Positions 1-10,315 are shown, numbered from the stretch's first letter. The stretch: DNA of 64,000 nt from Pyralis farinalis (GCA_947507595.1 OX382272.1:35488442-35552441); one strand, 5' to 3'. The notes: a model not told the origin generated them from the sequence alone. Program-made: numbers and translations.

Positions 1-701
1 TATGGGATCCTTCAAACGAAGCGTGAAGAAGCATTTTACAGGTCAGCATGGCAGCGTCAACTGACAGGATACGGGATGTAGTATGTTGTCAGTTGCAGTT
101 GCGATTTGGGCGCCTCTTTCGCTTACCATCAGGCAAAGAGGGGCCACTATACTGAACTAATATAAAAAAAAAATGAATTCTAAATCTATAGTAAATTTTA
201 AACTAACTGCTATGCTATACCTCAATCTATTATGTGCTCTAGTGAGTTCTAAGTTTCATACACACTTTCAGAAGCTAGCCTATCTTGTTGCTCCAACCTC
301 TAAAGTTAGAGTATCTGTTGGCATAACCTAAATTATGCTAACATTGATTTTGTTCCCTAACGGACAAAATCCCTATATTTATTTTGGGGTTATTTACGGG
401 AGCGGATAACAACTCTTTAAAAATAAGCCTAATTGTTCGAGTTGATAGCTGATAACTCGTTATACAAGCCTTCACCACATATACAGCCTGACCCAGCTGC
501 TACTCTGCCCTAGCTTCTCCTAATTCATAGGTCCATAATAGATTTCACTGAAAACCTACTATTGTTATGTGTGAATGTTTTGGTGTCCACTAAGCCAAAA
601 TACTCTGTATGGTAGGATGTAATGTTTGAACTAGGTGGGGGTCATTTGCTGAGAGTGTATGTGAATAAAGAAGACGAATGAATTAAACGAATGTGTAAAT
701 A
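1..701. other. No gene seen
   Basis: AT-rich DNA without a credible coding region or a repeat that I recognise. It leads directly into the 29-bp tandem array. Confidence 0.5.
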
Positions 702-1571
702 GTGTAATGCACACCTTGTATTGTAAGTCGGTGTAATGCACACCTTGTATTGTAAGTCGGTGTAATGGACACCTTGTATTGTAAGTCGGTGTAATGTACA
801 CCTTGTATTGTAAGTCGGTGTAATGCACACCTTGTATTGTAAGTCGGTGTAATGCACACCTTGTATTGTAAGTCGGTGTAATGCACACCTTGTATTGTAA
901 GTCGGTGTAATGGACACCTTGTATTGTAAGTCGGTGTAATGCACACCTTGTATTGTAAGTCGGTGTAATGCACACCTTGTATTGTAAGTCGGTGTAATGT
1001 ACACCTTGTATTGTAAGTCGGTGTAATGCACACCTTGTATTGTAAGTCGGTGTAATGCACACCTTGTATTGTAAGTCGGTGTAATGTACACCTTGTATTG
1101 TAAGTCGGTGTAATGTACACCTTGTATTGTAAGTCGGTGTAATGTACACCTTGTATTGTAAGTCGGTGTAATGCACACCTTGTATTGTAAGTCGGTGTAA
1201 TGGACACCTTGTATTGTAAGTCGGTGTAATGCACACCTTGTATTGTAAGTCGGTGTAATGGACACCTTGTATTGTAAGTCGGTGTAATGCACACCTTGTA
1301 TTGTAAGTCGGTGCAATGGACACCTTGTATTGTAAGTCGGTGTAATGTACACCTTGTATTGTAAGTCGGTGTAATGCACACCTTGTATTGTAAGTCGGTG
1401 TAATGTACACCTTGTATTGTAAGTCGGTGTAATGGACACCTTGTATTGTAAGTCGGTGTAATGCACACCTTGTATTGTAAGTCGGTGTAATGCACACCTT
1501 GTATTGTAAGTCGGTGTAATGCACACCTTGTATTGTAAGTCGGTGTAATGCACACCTTGTATTGTAAGTCG
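702..1571. repeat. 29-bp tandem repeat, exactly 30 copies
   Basis: Thirty head-to-tail 29-bp units fill 870 bp with no length variation. Each unit, with the base before it, contains the inverted repeat GGTGT-aatgN-ACACC. Almost all variation is at the one N in the loop: C in 17 units, T in 7, G in 6, never A. The unit at 1311 also has a T-to-C change in the left arm. Because 29 is not a multiple of 3 and the minus strand of the unit has no stop in any frame, three long overlapping minus-strand ORFs appear here; they are artefacts. This is a minisatellite with no known function. Confidence 0.98.
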
Positions 1572-1924
1572 GTACTAACTACCGCAAGGTGTCGCTACGA
1601 CTAGGTAAATCTATTACTTTTTATCAAAAATCATTAAATTACCTAAAAATCTGTATAATTCTAATATTCAGTTGTAGAATAATACTTAGTTTAGATTCTA
1701 CATGTTTGAACCTTCTGGAATTGCGGTTGACTACGTTTTTTTAATCTCGAAAGAGGGTTCTGTCATTCGTTCCCTATCTCAGTTCCGGTCGAATTCGTTC
1801 ATTCAAAATGACGATGAAATGTCCATTTCTTCCTCGGATTTAGGCAACGCAGGTCACGATCTGTGGTGATTATGTAAAAAGTTTTAAATCTCATACCTAT
1901 ATTCGAATATAACTATCACTATTA
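1572..1924. other. No gene seen
   Basis: AT-rich interval between the satellite and a LINE remnant. I see no motif I can name. Confidence 0.4.
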
Positions 1925-2290
1925 GTCATCATCATATCAGCCGAAATACGTCTGAACATAGGCCTCCCCATTAGAGTTCCACGGCGGTCAGTCCTGTGCT
2001 ACATCCAACGGCTCCCTGCGATCTTTACAAGATCGTCTATCTATGGTGTGGGGCCTCCTACGCTCGCTATTCGAGAAACTTTCTGCTCTAACGGCCATCG
2101 GTTCTCCGAGCTATGTGGCGTGCCCACTGCCACTTCAACTTGCTGATGCTTAGAGCCACATCGGTAACTTCAGTTCTCCTACGGATGTGCTAATTTCTGA
2201 CCCCATCCCGCAGAGAAACTCCGAGCATGGCTCTCTCCATTGCGCGCTGTGCAACCTTGAGCTTTCGTATGAGACCCTTAATCGCTATTA
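1925..2290 (-). mobile_element. RTE-type LINE, 3' end fragment
   Basis: Read on the minus strand, this translates with stops and frameshifts into the C-terminal tail of RTE-type reverse transcriptases. Recognisable pieces are KVAQRAMERAMLGVSLRDG, then SISKLKWQWARHIARRTDG, then GEAYVQ near the end. It finishes in a degenerate TGATGATGA-type tail (plus strand about 1927-1937), as RTE elements commonly do. It is 5'-truncated and dead. A related minus-strand tail lies at 20035-20335 and a related plus-strand RT at 20495-21245. Confidence 0.85.
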
Positions 2291-2809
2291 ATACTAAGAG
2301 AGCAACCTCAGTGCAGTGATTGAGATATTTCTGAACTTACCACCGTAAAACGAATACTTATTTCTTTACAGCTTGTATTTAATTAGTTACCGCCTGCGGT
2401 AGGTACTCGTAGTGAAAGTGCCTTATAATGTGATGTAGGTTTAACTATCACAGCATTATTTGTATCTGTAGAGTATCTACCTACATGACTAATGTTACTT
2501 GGATAACAAATGTTGATAGGAACAACCATCCTTTTTAGGTTAACCGACTTCGACTAGCGAAATGGTGTTAGGTTTTTACTATGTTGTAAGTAGTAATGTT
2601 AATTTCGTAAAGGTATTCCTTACCACTCAACCCACTTGGCCTCACCAAGGAGGAGTATGTATTTTAATTGTTTTTCTTATTTTAAAGCATAATAATGTAA
2701 TTAAGCTCTTCAAGCGGCAACCAGAACTAACTTAACTTTGCTAATATTTACCAATATTCTATACTAGTAATTAATTCTTGCCTATCTGCCTGCCTTTCTG
2801 CCTCATACT
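2291..2809. other. No gene seen
   Basis: AT-rich, with no recognisable repeat or coding signature. Confidence 0.4.
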
Positions 2810-3240
2810 TTCTCTCGGTTGCCCGCTTCGATGGCTAGCTGGCCTCCGCGGCTAGCATCGAAGACGAGAAGACAACCGGGAGGCATGGCGGTACCCGTTG
2901 CAAACACACTAGACGTGTGCAATCCAGGGTCCACCCGTACGGGTATACTACGTCTGACCAGTGCTGCTGGGCCTGTTCTGCGAAGACATCTGACGCCCGC
3001 CGGAGCTGCCTGCTCCGCTGAACTACGCCCGTCGCACCTAACCTTCTGCTGCACCTCGCCTACCCCTATCTACGGCGCGCATTCTGCAGCCCTTCGAAAA
3101 GCTAAGTGTCCCATAGTCGAGACCACGACCTCTAATCGCGTATTCTTTTCTGTACTAGACCCTTGTCGGTATTTACCATTTATATTTATCTCCTCTAGTA
3201 AATACCGACCCTTCTTGCCCCAGGAGCACTAACCCTTGCG
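2810..3240. other. GC-rich island with opposing short ORFs, unidentified
   Basis: A GC-rich island in AT-rich surroundings is open on both strands: plus 2819-3232 (137 codons) and minus 2803-3054 (83 codons). Neither translation resembles a family I know and neither has clear splice sites. It may be old transposon coding sequence. A 12-bp-arm hairpin lies near its right end. Confidence 0.3.
3165..3209. repeat. Perfect 12-bp inverted repeat
   Basis: GTCGGTATTTAC at 3165-3176 is matched perfectly by its reverse complement at 3198-3209, with a 21-nt loop between them. Confidence 0.9.
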
Positions 3241-3379
3241 ACGAAGTGTATTTTTAAAGGTTTTATGTCTACTTTAGAAAACAATCACTATTTAGTATTT
3301 CATGTACATGTGCGTGATTTTATACATTGTAATAGGTAAGTAGTAAGATGACCTTAAAGTGGGTAAGATCAGGTTTTTT

Positions 3380-3570
3380 AATAGTACCACTAAGGTGGCA
3401 ATTCCATGCTATAGTTCCTTGGAAAAACCTCGGCAGGGAGCTCATTCCACAGCTTGAGAGTTCTCGGAAGAAAACTTCTCTGGAATAGCACAGTACGCGA
3501 CCATTGCGGTTCCAGCGTGTGAGGGTGAACTCCCGCCGTCGGCGAGCGGTGCGGTTATAAAAAGTAGCTG
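3380..3570 (-). mobile_element. Jockey-type LINE, 3' end fragment
   Basis: The minus strand matches the 3' end of the longer jockey-type copy at 10316-11730: the stretches around 3410-3570 and 10480-10645 align closely, both ending in a GCCGTCGGCGAGCGGTGCGG run on the plus strand. The last bases, around 3385-3400 (CCACTAAGGTGGCAA), match the tail of the other copy. The middle of the 3' UTR is deleted relative to it. Confidence 0.75.
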
Positions 3571-3817
3571 TCGGTAATAATTAGTAATAAATAAATTCAA
3601 GTGTATACGGAATTCATGTCCTTAAGTTTTAAAATTTAGCTTGTATAAAAGGTTAAATCGAATATTTTAATTTATAATATTTCAATTACAATAATATACG
3701 ACGCAGGCGCGTGCGAGCGTTTGTGAGAAACCGGACGCAGGGCTCGCCTCCTCCTGTTGAACATTGCAATAAAATCGCAGCTCACTAACAGCGACTGTAA
3801 CCTGTCCCGCTCGTCGC

Positions 3818-4040
3818 AACGTCGGGAGGCATGCGAGCATACGGCCCACCTAATGTAAAGATAAACGTTTCCGCGATGCCTTATTTGCTGCTAACACTGC
3901 AACTCCCTATGAGTTTACTGACAACCTCACTCATTCGTAGGAACACAACTTTCCCGAGAGATGTTATTTGGTTATAATTTTTTGTGAGGTAGAGGCAGAC
4001 TGACTACTTTGATGCGCCTCTCTTGAAATTGCGACTTATT
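3818..4040 (-). mobile_element. tRNA-derived SINE, 3' portion
   Basis: This aligns in minus orientation with the near-complete SINE at 39540-39972. Shared blocks are the plus-strand GGGAGGCATGCGAGCATACG tail and the central region with the paired ACTCCCTA... and GTTATTT segments. The tRNA-like head is absent, so the copy is 5'-truncated and diverged. Confidence 0.75.
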
Positions 4041-4238
4041 GCGTTCCTACGTTGCAGCCATCAAATGCCTACAAAAACTGCATATCTTATGCGTCTTCTA
4101 AGCTTATTATACCAATACTACACTATCATTAAAATTACGTATCACTAGAAACATCATTTTTACTTTATGTACAACTTAATCAAAGTATATTTATTAGTAA
4201 ACAAATTAAATTTGTTTGTAAACAAATAAATGAACTTC

Positions 4239-4242
4239 AACT
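4239..4242. repeat. Target-site duplication AACT, left
   Basis: AACT immediately precedes the 5' LTR and is repeated immediately after the 3' LTR. A 4-bp duplication is normal for Ty3/gypsy elements. Confidence 0.85.
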
Positions 4243-4510
4243 TGTTATATTCCGCTATTCTATCGAACCTGCTGACTCTACACCACGACATAAACGCATG
4301 CACATAAAATGACACGATGGCGTAATGCTGAGCCAGCTCCACGAGGCGCCCGCACTGGCCTACGTGACCGCCTGCCCGCGGCCACTTGGATTCACGCTTC
4401 GAACCGGGCAACTAGGTTAAATAGTAATAATTAAATTCTATTGTAACTTTCATTAATAAAGTACTTAATAATTTTTTTTTTTGAGTCCTCCGGCTGTCGT
4501 CCTCATATCT
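4243..4510 (+). repeat. 5' LTR of the errantivirus, 268 bp
   Basis: It starts TGTTATATTCCGC and ends CCTCATATCT, and is identical to 9876-10148 apart from the T-run near 4470-4482, which accounts for the 5-bp length difference. An AATAAA motif is present near 4455, consistent with an LTR polyadenylation signal. Confidence 0.95.
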
Positions 4511-4519
4511 GGCGCAGTC
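4510..4519 (+). promoter_or_regulatory. Primer binding site, tRNA-Ser type
   Basis: TGGCGCAGTC directly follows the LTR (sharing its last T). It is complementary to the CCA-tailed 3' end of animal tRNA-Ser, the primer reported for several errantiviruses. Confidence 0.75.
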
Positions 4520-4770
4520 TTAAAGGATTACTTGAGTCAGTGCGCGTCGCGGTCGGTATTCTGCATCCAGAATCGTTGCTTCCGATCGCATCACCACTGA
4601 GGCAGCTATCCAGCCTTCATCAAGTACTCGAACCTGAGCGACTACGCCGGAGATCCGAACATAGATACAACTCAAGAAGACGAAATGCGGTATATGTGAG
4701 TACACTGAACTTTCTAGTGATTGCTTGCTCCTTTTTATTTAATATATTATATTACGAGTATATCTTATAG

Positions 4771-4776
4771 GTAAGT
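4771..4776 (+). promoter_or_regulatory. Candidate splice donor for the env mRNA
   Basis: ATAG|GTAAGT in the untranslated leader upstream of gag is a strong donor consensus. Errantivirus env is made from a spliced RNA, and an acceptor-like TTGTTGCAG ends at 8161 just before env. A second donor-like GTGAGT lies at 4696. Confidence 0.55.
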
Positions 4777-4884
4777 AAAATTTTATTTTTCAAAATTTTT
4801 CACCCTAGAAAATCTCGTTCTTGTAGTCTTAGTAAACATAGATCGGAAGTCGTAGATAGTAACAGAAATTTAAATATTAGTAAC

Positions 4885-6171
4885 ATGGCCAATTTAGACA
4901 CCATATTCAAGGCTTTGCGACTGGTACCCGACTTTGACGGGAATCCAAATGTGTTAACAAGGTTCATACGACTATGCGACCAACTAGTGGTGCAATATAC
5001 TCAACCAGATAATGATTTGTGTAACTTGGCTCTATTGAATGGTATCCTTAATAAAGTCATAGGGCCTGCTGCTCGCTTAATTAATACGAACGGTATACCA
5101 AACGACTGGACAGGAATTCGTAATGCTCTTATAAATAATTTTGCTGACCAGAGGGACGAAACGGCCCTCTATAACGATTTGGCTCTTCTCACACAAGGCC
5201 CTAGCGCACCTCAGGAGTTTTACGAGCGATGCCAGAACCTGTACAGCACCGTAATGACCTATGTGTCCTTGCACGATACCTTGCAAAGCACCATAGAAGC
5301 GAAGCGGGATTTATATAAAAAATTAACCCTACAGGCATTTTTACGAGGCCTGAAAGACCCTTTGGGTTCACGTATTCGTTGCATGCGCCCTGAGACGATT
5401 GAAAAGGCATTAGAATTTGTTCATGAAGAATCGAACACTATGTATATGCAACACCGTAATGAGCAGTTACCGAGTAAAAAACCATCAAACGAACTCACTT
5501 TTAAAATGCCTATTCAACCCCTTAGCATGCAAGCGCCCCCGCATGGGCCTAACGCGTCTTATAATTTTAATATGCCTGGACCTTCTAGATACCAGCCCAT
5601 GATGAGACAACCAATATCGCAAGGTCAATTTAAGATGAATTTTAACCAGCCACATACGCCTTGGCACGTACCACCACACATGCCAACGCGCACTCAGCAA
5701 ATATTCGGTGCGCAACCGCCGAATTATAATTCGCGCAATGCCGCTTTTAAACTACCACCGAGGCCTCAGCCTCCACTAGCCCACCAAGATCCTAAGCCAA
5801 TGAGTAGTGTCTCGCACTTTTCATCTAAACCATTACCACCAAGTGGCTGGAATTGGGCTAAGCAAGGCAACCCACCTCCGAGTAATTATTTTAAAACTCG
5901 GGATGTTAATATGCATGATTGTTCGGGTTATGACTTTAACGGATATGACTATTATGGAAACTACGACTACCCTGACTTTAACTATCAATATAACAATGGT
6001 GACCAATGCCCCAAATCCTATCCAATCGAATGCTTTTATGACTACGACTCAGTTCCCTATGCTGACTCGACCGACTGTGAGGTTCAGTCAATCGAAGACC
6101 AGCAACAGTCGTCTTCGGCCACCAATAGTGAGGATTTTCAGATGGCTTCAACATCAAAAAAATTAAAATAG
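4885..6171 (+). CDS. Errantivirus Gag, intact
   Basis: Encodes a 428-residue Gag polyprotein, the structural protein of the intracellular particle. The N-terminal part, with PDFDGNP around residue 17 and an acidic, leucine-rich helical region to about residue 180, is typical of errantivirus Gag. The middle (about 195-330) is rich in Pro, Gln, Asn and Met, and the C-terminus is rich in Tyr and Asp. I see no CCHC zinc knuckle, which is also missing from other errantivirus Gags. The start is the first ATG after a 374-nt leader. The frame is uninterrupted, and its last codons overlap pol in the -1 frame. Confidence 0.92.
   Translation: MANLDTIFKALRLVPDFDGNPNVLTRFIRLCDQLVVQYTQPDNDLCNLALLNGILNKVIGPAARLINTNGIPNDWTGIRNALINNFADQRDETALYNDLALLTQGPSAPQEFYERCQNLYSTVMTYVSLHDTLQSTIEAKRDLYKKLTLQAFLRGLKDPLGSRIRCMRPETIEKALEFVHEESNTMYMQHRNEQLPSKKPSNELTFKMPIQPLSMQAPPHGPNASYNFNMPGPSRYQPMMRQPISQGQFKMNFNQPHTPWHVPPHMPTRTQQIFGAQPPNYNSRNAAFKLPPRPQPPLAHQDPKPMSSVSHFSSKPLPPSGWNWAKQGNPPPSNYFKTRDVNMHDCSGYDFNGYDYYGNYDYPDFNYQYNNGDQCPKSYPIECFYDYDSVPYADSTDCEVQSIEDQQQSSSATNSEDFQMASTSKKLK
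6156..6162 (+). promoter_or_regulatory. Candidate -1 ribosomal frameshift site
   Basis: The heptamer A-AAA-AAA sits in the correct phase four codons before the gag stop. The pol frame is -1 relative to gag and is open from 6132. This is the expected arrangement for Gag-Pol synthesis. I did not test for a downstream pseudoknot. Confidence 0.65.
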
Positions 6172-8159
6172 AGCTTAACATTCAAACCCAACGGCAACTA
6201 CCTTACGTTCGTATATCAAACCCTCCATTAACGTTTTTGGTAGATACTGGCGCTAACCAGTCATTTATTAGCCCCGAGGCAGTGCAAAATTACTTTTCTC
6301 ACATACCACTAAACTACGATCCATTTGAAGTAACCAACGTGCACGCTACCAGTAGAAACAATTATTCGATTAACGTACCTAGCTTTCCAGAATTTAAAGA
6401 CACGGGTGACATAAAACTATACGTCTATAAATTTCATCATCACTTCGACGGTTTAATAGGCATGGACCTACTGACTAACTGGGAAGCAAAATTGGACCTG
6501 AAAGACATGTTACTGATAACCAATGCTGCTGTTAACCCTATTCATATTTATAACTCCCGTAATTTAAATATCTATGAAGACATTATACCTGCCAACAGCT
6601 CGAAATTAGTACGTATTCCGATTAACGCCCCAGACGGTGAAGTGGCAGTAGAAGAGCAAACAGTATGCAACTGTGTGATAGTTAATTGCATAACCACAGT
6701 TAAAGACAGTCGCGGTATAGTAGAGGTTATTAATCGAACTCGTAACGACATAATATTCTCATTAGATCAAGCTACGCAAGCTTCAGTATTTAATATTGAG
6801 CATACTAGTACAGATCGATTAACACAACGAGCAAACAACGTCATTCCCCGTCTGCGTACAGATCACCTAAATGAGGAAGAAAAGGCCAACTTAACAGCTC
6901 TTTGTTATACGCCGACGTGTTTTATATAGAAGGCGAGCCCCTAACCTTCACCAATAAAATAAAACACAATATCAGGACTGTAAATGAAATTCCCGTCTAT
7001 ACAAAGAGTTATCGCTACCCTTTCATTCATCGAGAGGAAGTTAGCAGTCAAATAAAGAAGATGTTAAGTCAGGGAATAATCAGGCCATCGGAATCTGCTT
7101 GGAGTTCACCAATTTGGATAGTTCCAAAAAAGGTGGATGGATGGTGGATGTAGAACATGGGCACTTTGAATTTTTGAGAATGCCCATGGGTCTAAAAAAT
7201 TCGCCTTCGACTTTTCAACGTGTCATGGACAATATCCTAAGAGGCCTTCAGAATGTAATCTGTTTAGTGTACCTAGACGATATCATTGTCTTCAGTACCT
7301 CGTTACAAGAGCATATCATAAACCTTGAAAAGGTCTTTCAAAGGTTACGCGAGTCTAACTTTAAAATCCAGTTAGATAAGTCTGAGTTCCTCAAACTAGA
7401 GACAGCGTACTTAGGGCACGTCATAAGCAGTGAGGGTGTAAAACCAAACCCAGATAAGATCAGCGCTATTCAGAAATATCCTCTGCCTAAAACACCTAAA
7501 GAAATTAAACAATTTCTAGGGCTTCTCGGTTACTACCGAAAATTTATCCCAGACTTCGCCCGAATAACAAAACCTTTGACACTATGCCTAAAGAAAGAAG
7601 AATCATCAAACTTTAGCACATGCACCAAACGCTAACGGGAACATAGAAAGATTTCATTCCACACTTCTCGAACACCTCCGTATACTAAAATTAGAAAAAC
7701 GAAATGAACCTATCACCAACCTAATGCCATACGCACTGATTGGTTATAATAGTTCAATACATAGCTTTACAAAATGCAGACCGTACGATTTAATCTTAGG
7801 ACATACCGATCTACGGGACCCAACTGACATAAATGTAACAGAACACTTATTACAACAGTATACTCAAACACATAGAGAACAAATGAAAAAGATCTATGAA
7901 CTTATTAATGAGACGTCTTTAGAGAGGCGAACTGGCATTATAGATAGTCACAACAAAAATAGGGAACCAGAAGTAGAGTACCGTCCGAATCAACAAATTT
8001 TTATCAGCAACCCCAGTGCTAGCAGATCTAAACTTGCACCAAGGTACACACAAGATAAAGTATTAGCAGATCTTCCCGTGCATATATATACATCTAAGAA
8101 AAAAGGCCCCATTGCAAAATCTAGACTTAAGAGGGTCCCTAAAACATCAAAATTGTTGC

Positions 8160-8161
8160 AG
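8160..8161 (+). promoter_or_regulatory. Candidate splice acceptor for the env mRNA
   Basis: TTGTTGCAG ends at 8161, eight bases before the first downstream in-frame ATG of env (8169). Confidence 0.5.
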
Positions 8162-8168
8162 GATACTG

Positions 8169-9854
8169 ATGACACTGACCCTCAGCATGACAAAAGCCCA
8201 CGAGATAAGACTTGAAAGGCTTGAGGACGGACCGGGGCTTCTGCCCTTCAAGTTAGGAGCTACAAGACTAACCACACATTACCATACATTCCTACAATAT
8301 ATTGAATTAAAAGACATTAACGACAATATTGATTTGGTACAACTGCAACTAACTGACTTAAAATCCAAACTAGACAACTATACTTACTCGTTATATGAAC
8401 TTCAGATAGACCATTTGAACAATAAATTAAACTCAGCATTGCTTCAATTAAAAACTCTAGAACCAAATCGTTTTAAGAGAGGTCTCGTTAACGGTCTTGG
8501 ATCTGTTATTAAGAGCATTACAGGAAATCTAGACTCTACGGATGCCGAAAGGTATAATCTTGCTCTTGATGTTCTTAAGAGAAATCAAGACAAATTAGTA
8601 ACTGAAAGTAATAACTACATAAGCCTTAGTAAAGAATGGATGAAGGAACATACAGACGTCATATCAAAGGTCGTAGAAAATCAGCATCATATTAATGAAT
8701 CTGTGCATATCTTGCTTGATGCAGATGCACACTCTCACTACACCTTGTTAAAATTCGGAAAATTAGCTCAATTGTTAGCAATTGTTAGTGATAATGTAGA
8801 TCGTTTACTAAGCGAGTTAAGTAGGTTAGAAAATGCAATAGCATTTTGTAGTGCATTGCGCACTCATCATTCTTTAATAAGCATAGATGTGTTAAGCAAC
8901 ATGATAAGTAATTTGAAAACTATATATAATGAAGGAAATATACTAGATTTAGAAGTAAGAGAATATTACAATATAATAAGGCCAGCCACATACTTCAACA
9001 AAGGTCAGATAGTTTTTGCGTTTAAATTCCCAATAGTATCCCCACTTACGTATATTTTGTACAAACTAGTCATTCTACCCAATCGAAATAGGCATATTAT
9101 CATCCCACCTGCTCCTCTCCTAGCAATCACTGGTAACATTCATGTGTACATAGAGGCTGAATGCCCGAAGCTTAATTCATTGTATCTATGCGAGGAGAAA
9201 CTAAATCATCAGCTGAAGAATCAACCGGATTGTATCTGCAACATCATTGAAGGCCGCACATCTTCCAAATCTTGCGAGACAACTGATGTCATCTTGACAA
9301 AGCCAGCTATGGAGAAACTTGACGATCGCCACTATGCCGTAGTCTTCCCACAACCAACGCATGTCAAACTAACTTGCGAACGCGACGAATACAACACATT
9401 GAACGGAAGCTTCGTAGCAACTATCCCGCACAATTGCAAACTATTCACAGATGACTTTACCATAATCAACGTCCACGACAAGATAAAAGGACAGTATATA
9501 AAGATCGCAGGAATTCCTAATATATCTTATGAAAATCCCACTTCTACACCTGTCAAGATTAACGCTGTCGATCTTAGGAAGCTGCACGACATCCAAGAAA
9601 AAATAGATAAAGAGGAACCGGTATACTTAGAAGGATCATCGATGCTATTCCACACGACTATCCCACTATATGGTCTAGTGCTCATCTCGATAATTTTGGC
9701 AATCGTTATCTTAATACGAAAACGGATGACCTTATCAAGAAGAACACATCTTCAAGATAACCAGCAGACGCAGCAACCAATTTATGCAATGCCAGCATCA
9801 TCCCAAGACAAGAAGATTCATCCCGCAACATTTTTGCATGGAATCCAAAAATAG
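8169..9854 (+). CDS. Errantivirus Env, F-like fusion glycoprotein, intact frame
   Basis: An uninterrupted frame encodes an insect-retrovirus envelope protein related to baculovirus F proteins. The frame is open from 8112; I chose the ATG at 8169 because it follows the candidate splice acceptor, and 8187 is an alternative. A furin-type site RFKR (8469-8480) is followed by a Gly-rich hydrophobic stretch, as expected for a fusion peptide. A long helical region follows, then a Cys-rich part (CPKL, CEEK, CICN), and a single membrane segment near 9660-9718 with a basic stop-transfer and a short tail. No convincing N-terminal signal peptide is visible, so function is uncertain. Stop at 9852-9854, 21 bp before the 3' LTR. 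Confidence 0.9.
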   Translation: MTLTLSMTKAHEIRLERLEDGPGLLPFKLGATRLTTHYHTFLQYIELKDINDNIDLVQLQLTDLKSKLDNYTYSLYELQIDHLNNKLNSALLQLKTLEPNRFKRGLVNGLGSVIKSITGNLDSTDAERYNLALDVLKRNQDKLVTESNNYISLSKEWMKEHTDVISKVVENQHHINESVHILLDADAHSHYTLLKFGKLAQLLAIVSDNVDRLLSELSRLENAIAFCSALRTHHSLISIDVLSNMISNLKTIYNEGNILDLEVREYYNIIRPATYFNKGQIVFAFKFPIVSPLTYILYKLVILPNRNRHIIIPPAPLLAITGNIHVYIEAECPKLNSLYLCEEKLNHQLKNQPDCICNIIEGRTSSKSCETTDVILTKPAMEKLDDRHYAVVFPQPTHVKLTCERDEYNTLNGSFVATIPHNCKLFTDDFTIINVHDKIKGQYIKIAGIPNISYENPTSTPVKINAVDLRKLHDIQEKIDKEEPVYLEGSSMLFHTTIPLYGLVLISIILAIVILIRKRMTLSRRTHLQDNQQTQQPIYAMPASSQDKKIHPATFLHGIQK

Positions 9855-9861
9855 TTGCTCA

Positions 9862-9875
9862 ACAAAGGGGGGAGA
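9862..9875 (+). promoter_or_regulatory. Polypurine tract
   Basis: ACAAAGGGGGGAGA lies immediately upstream of the 3' LTR start and would prime plus-strand DNA synthesis. Confidence 0.85.
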
Positions 9876-10148
9876 TGTTATATTCCGCTATTCTATCGAA
9901 CCTGCTGACTCTACACCACGACATAAACGCATGCACATAAAATGACACGATGGCGTAATGCTGAGCCAGCTCCACGAGGCGCCCGCACTGGCCTACGTGA
10001 CCGCCTGCCCGCGGCCACTTGGATTCACGCTTCGAACCGGGCAACTAGGTTAAATAGTAATAATTAAATTCTATTGTAACTTTCATTAATAAAGTACTTA
10101 ATAAATTTTTCGTTTTTTTTGAGTCCTCCGGCTGTCGTCCTCATATCT
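9876..10148 (+). repeat. 3' LTR of the errantivirus, 273 bp
   Basis: Same sequence as 4243-4510 apart from the T-run region (about 10103-10120). It ends CTCATATCT and is followed by AACT. Confidence 0.95.
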
Positions 10149-10152
10149 AACT
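10149..10152. repeat. Target-site duplication AACT, right
   Basis: Matches 4239-4242. Confidence 0.85.
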
Positions 10153-10315
10153 ACAACTCGGGCGCATCACAAACATCGACACGAGACCAGTCTGTGTAAA
10201 TATAATTTCTCGCTTCAAATACTCTAGTTTCATAACAATCGGTTACCGCCCGAGTAAACAGTCTACACCAAAGTGTTACAAAACCGTTCGCAATACATTC
10301 AGTTTTATTATCTGT

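Larger units (their letters stand above)
6132..8215 (+). pseudogene. Errantivirus Pol, disabled by a frameshift and two deletions
   Basis: Protease comes first, with LVDTGANQSF at 6237. The frame stays open to a stop at 6927-6929, where RT continues in another frame from about 6902, so one shift lies near 6900-6915. The RT fingers run to PKKV near 7132; then RT residues including the first catalytic Asp motif are missing and the frame changes again. RT resumes at VEHGHFEF, keeps YLDDII at about 7270, and ends near 7605. RNase H and most of integrase are absent. Only the integrase end from NGNIERFHSTL (about 7637) remains, which holds the Glu of the DDE triad but neither Asp. The fragment ends at 8215, overlapping env. 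Confidence 0.9.
4243..10148 (+). mobile_element. Errantivirus (Ty3/gypsy endogenous retrovirus), pol-defective provirus
   Basis: A complete provirus by structure: 5' LTR, tRNA-Ser-type primer site, gag, broken pol, env, polypurine tract, 3' LTR and AACT target duplication. The two LTRs agree base for base except in one T-rich run, so the insertion is recent. Gag and Env are open throughout. Pol carries a frameshift near 6900-6915, a deletion near 7125-7150 that removes RT sequence including the first catalytic-Asp motif, and a deletion near 7605-7622 that removes RNase H and most of integrase. The element could therefore move only if another copy supplied Pol. Host: an insect genome, where this family is resident. 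Confidence 0.93.

Noticed and set aside
631..1555. Three long overlapping minus-strand ORFs of about 300 codons
   Set aside because: They arise from the 29-bp tandem repeat, which has no stop on that strand in any frame. All three give the same 29-residue cycle.
702..1571. CRISPR-like array
   Set aside because: Repeats are contiguous with no spacers, and the DNA is eukaryotic.
2803..3232. Opposing 83- and 137-codon ORFs
   Set aside because: No recognisable domain on either strand; probably a by-product of high GC.
4540..4770. 76-codon ORF in the errantivirus leader
   Set aside because: It ends exactly at the candidate splice donor but has no recognised domain. Treated as untranslated leader.
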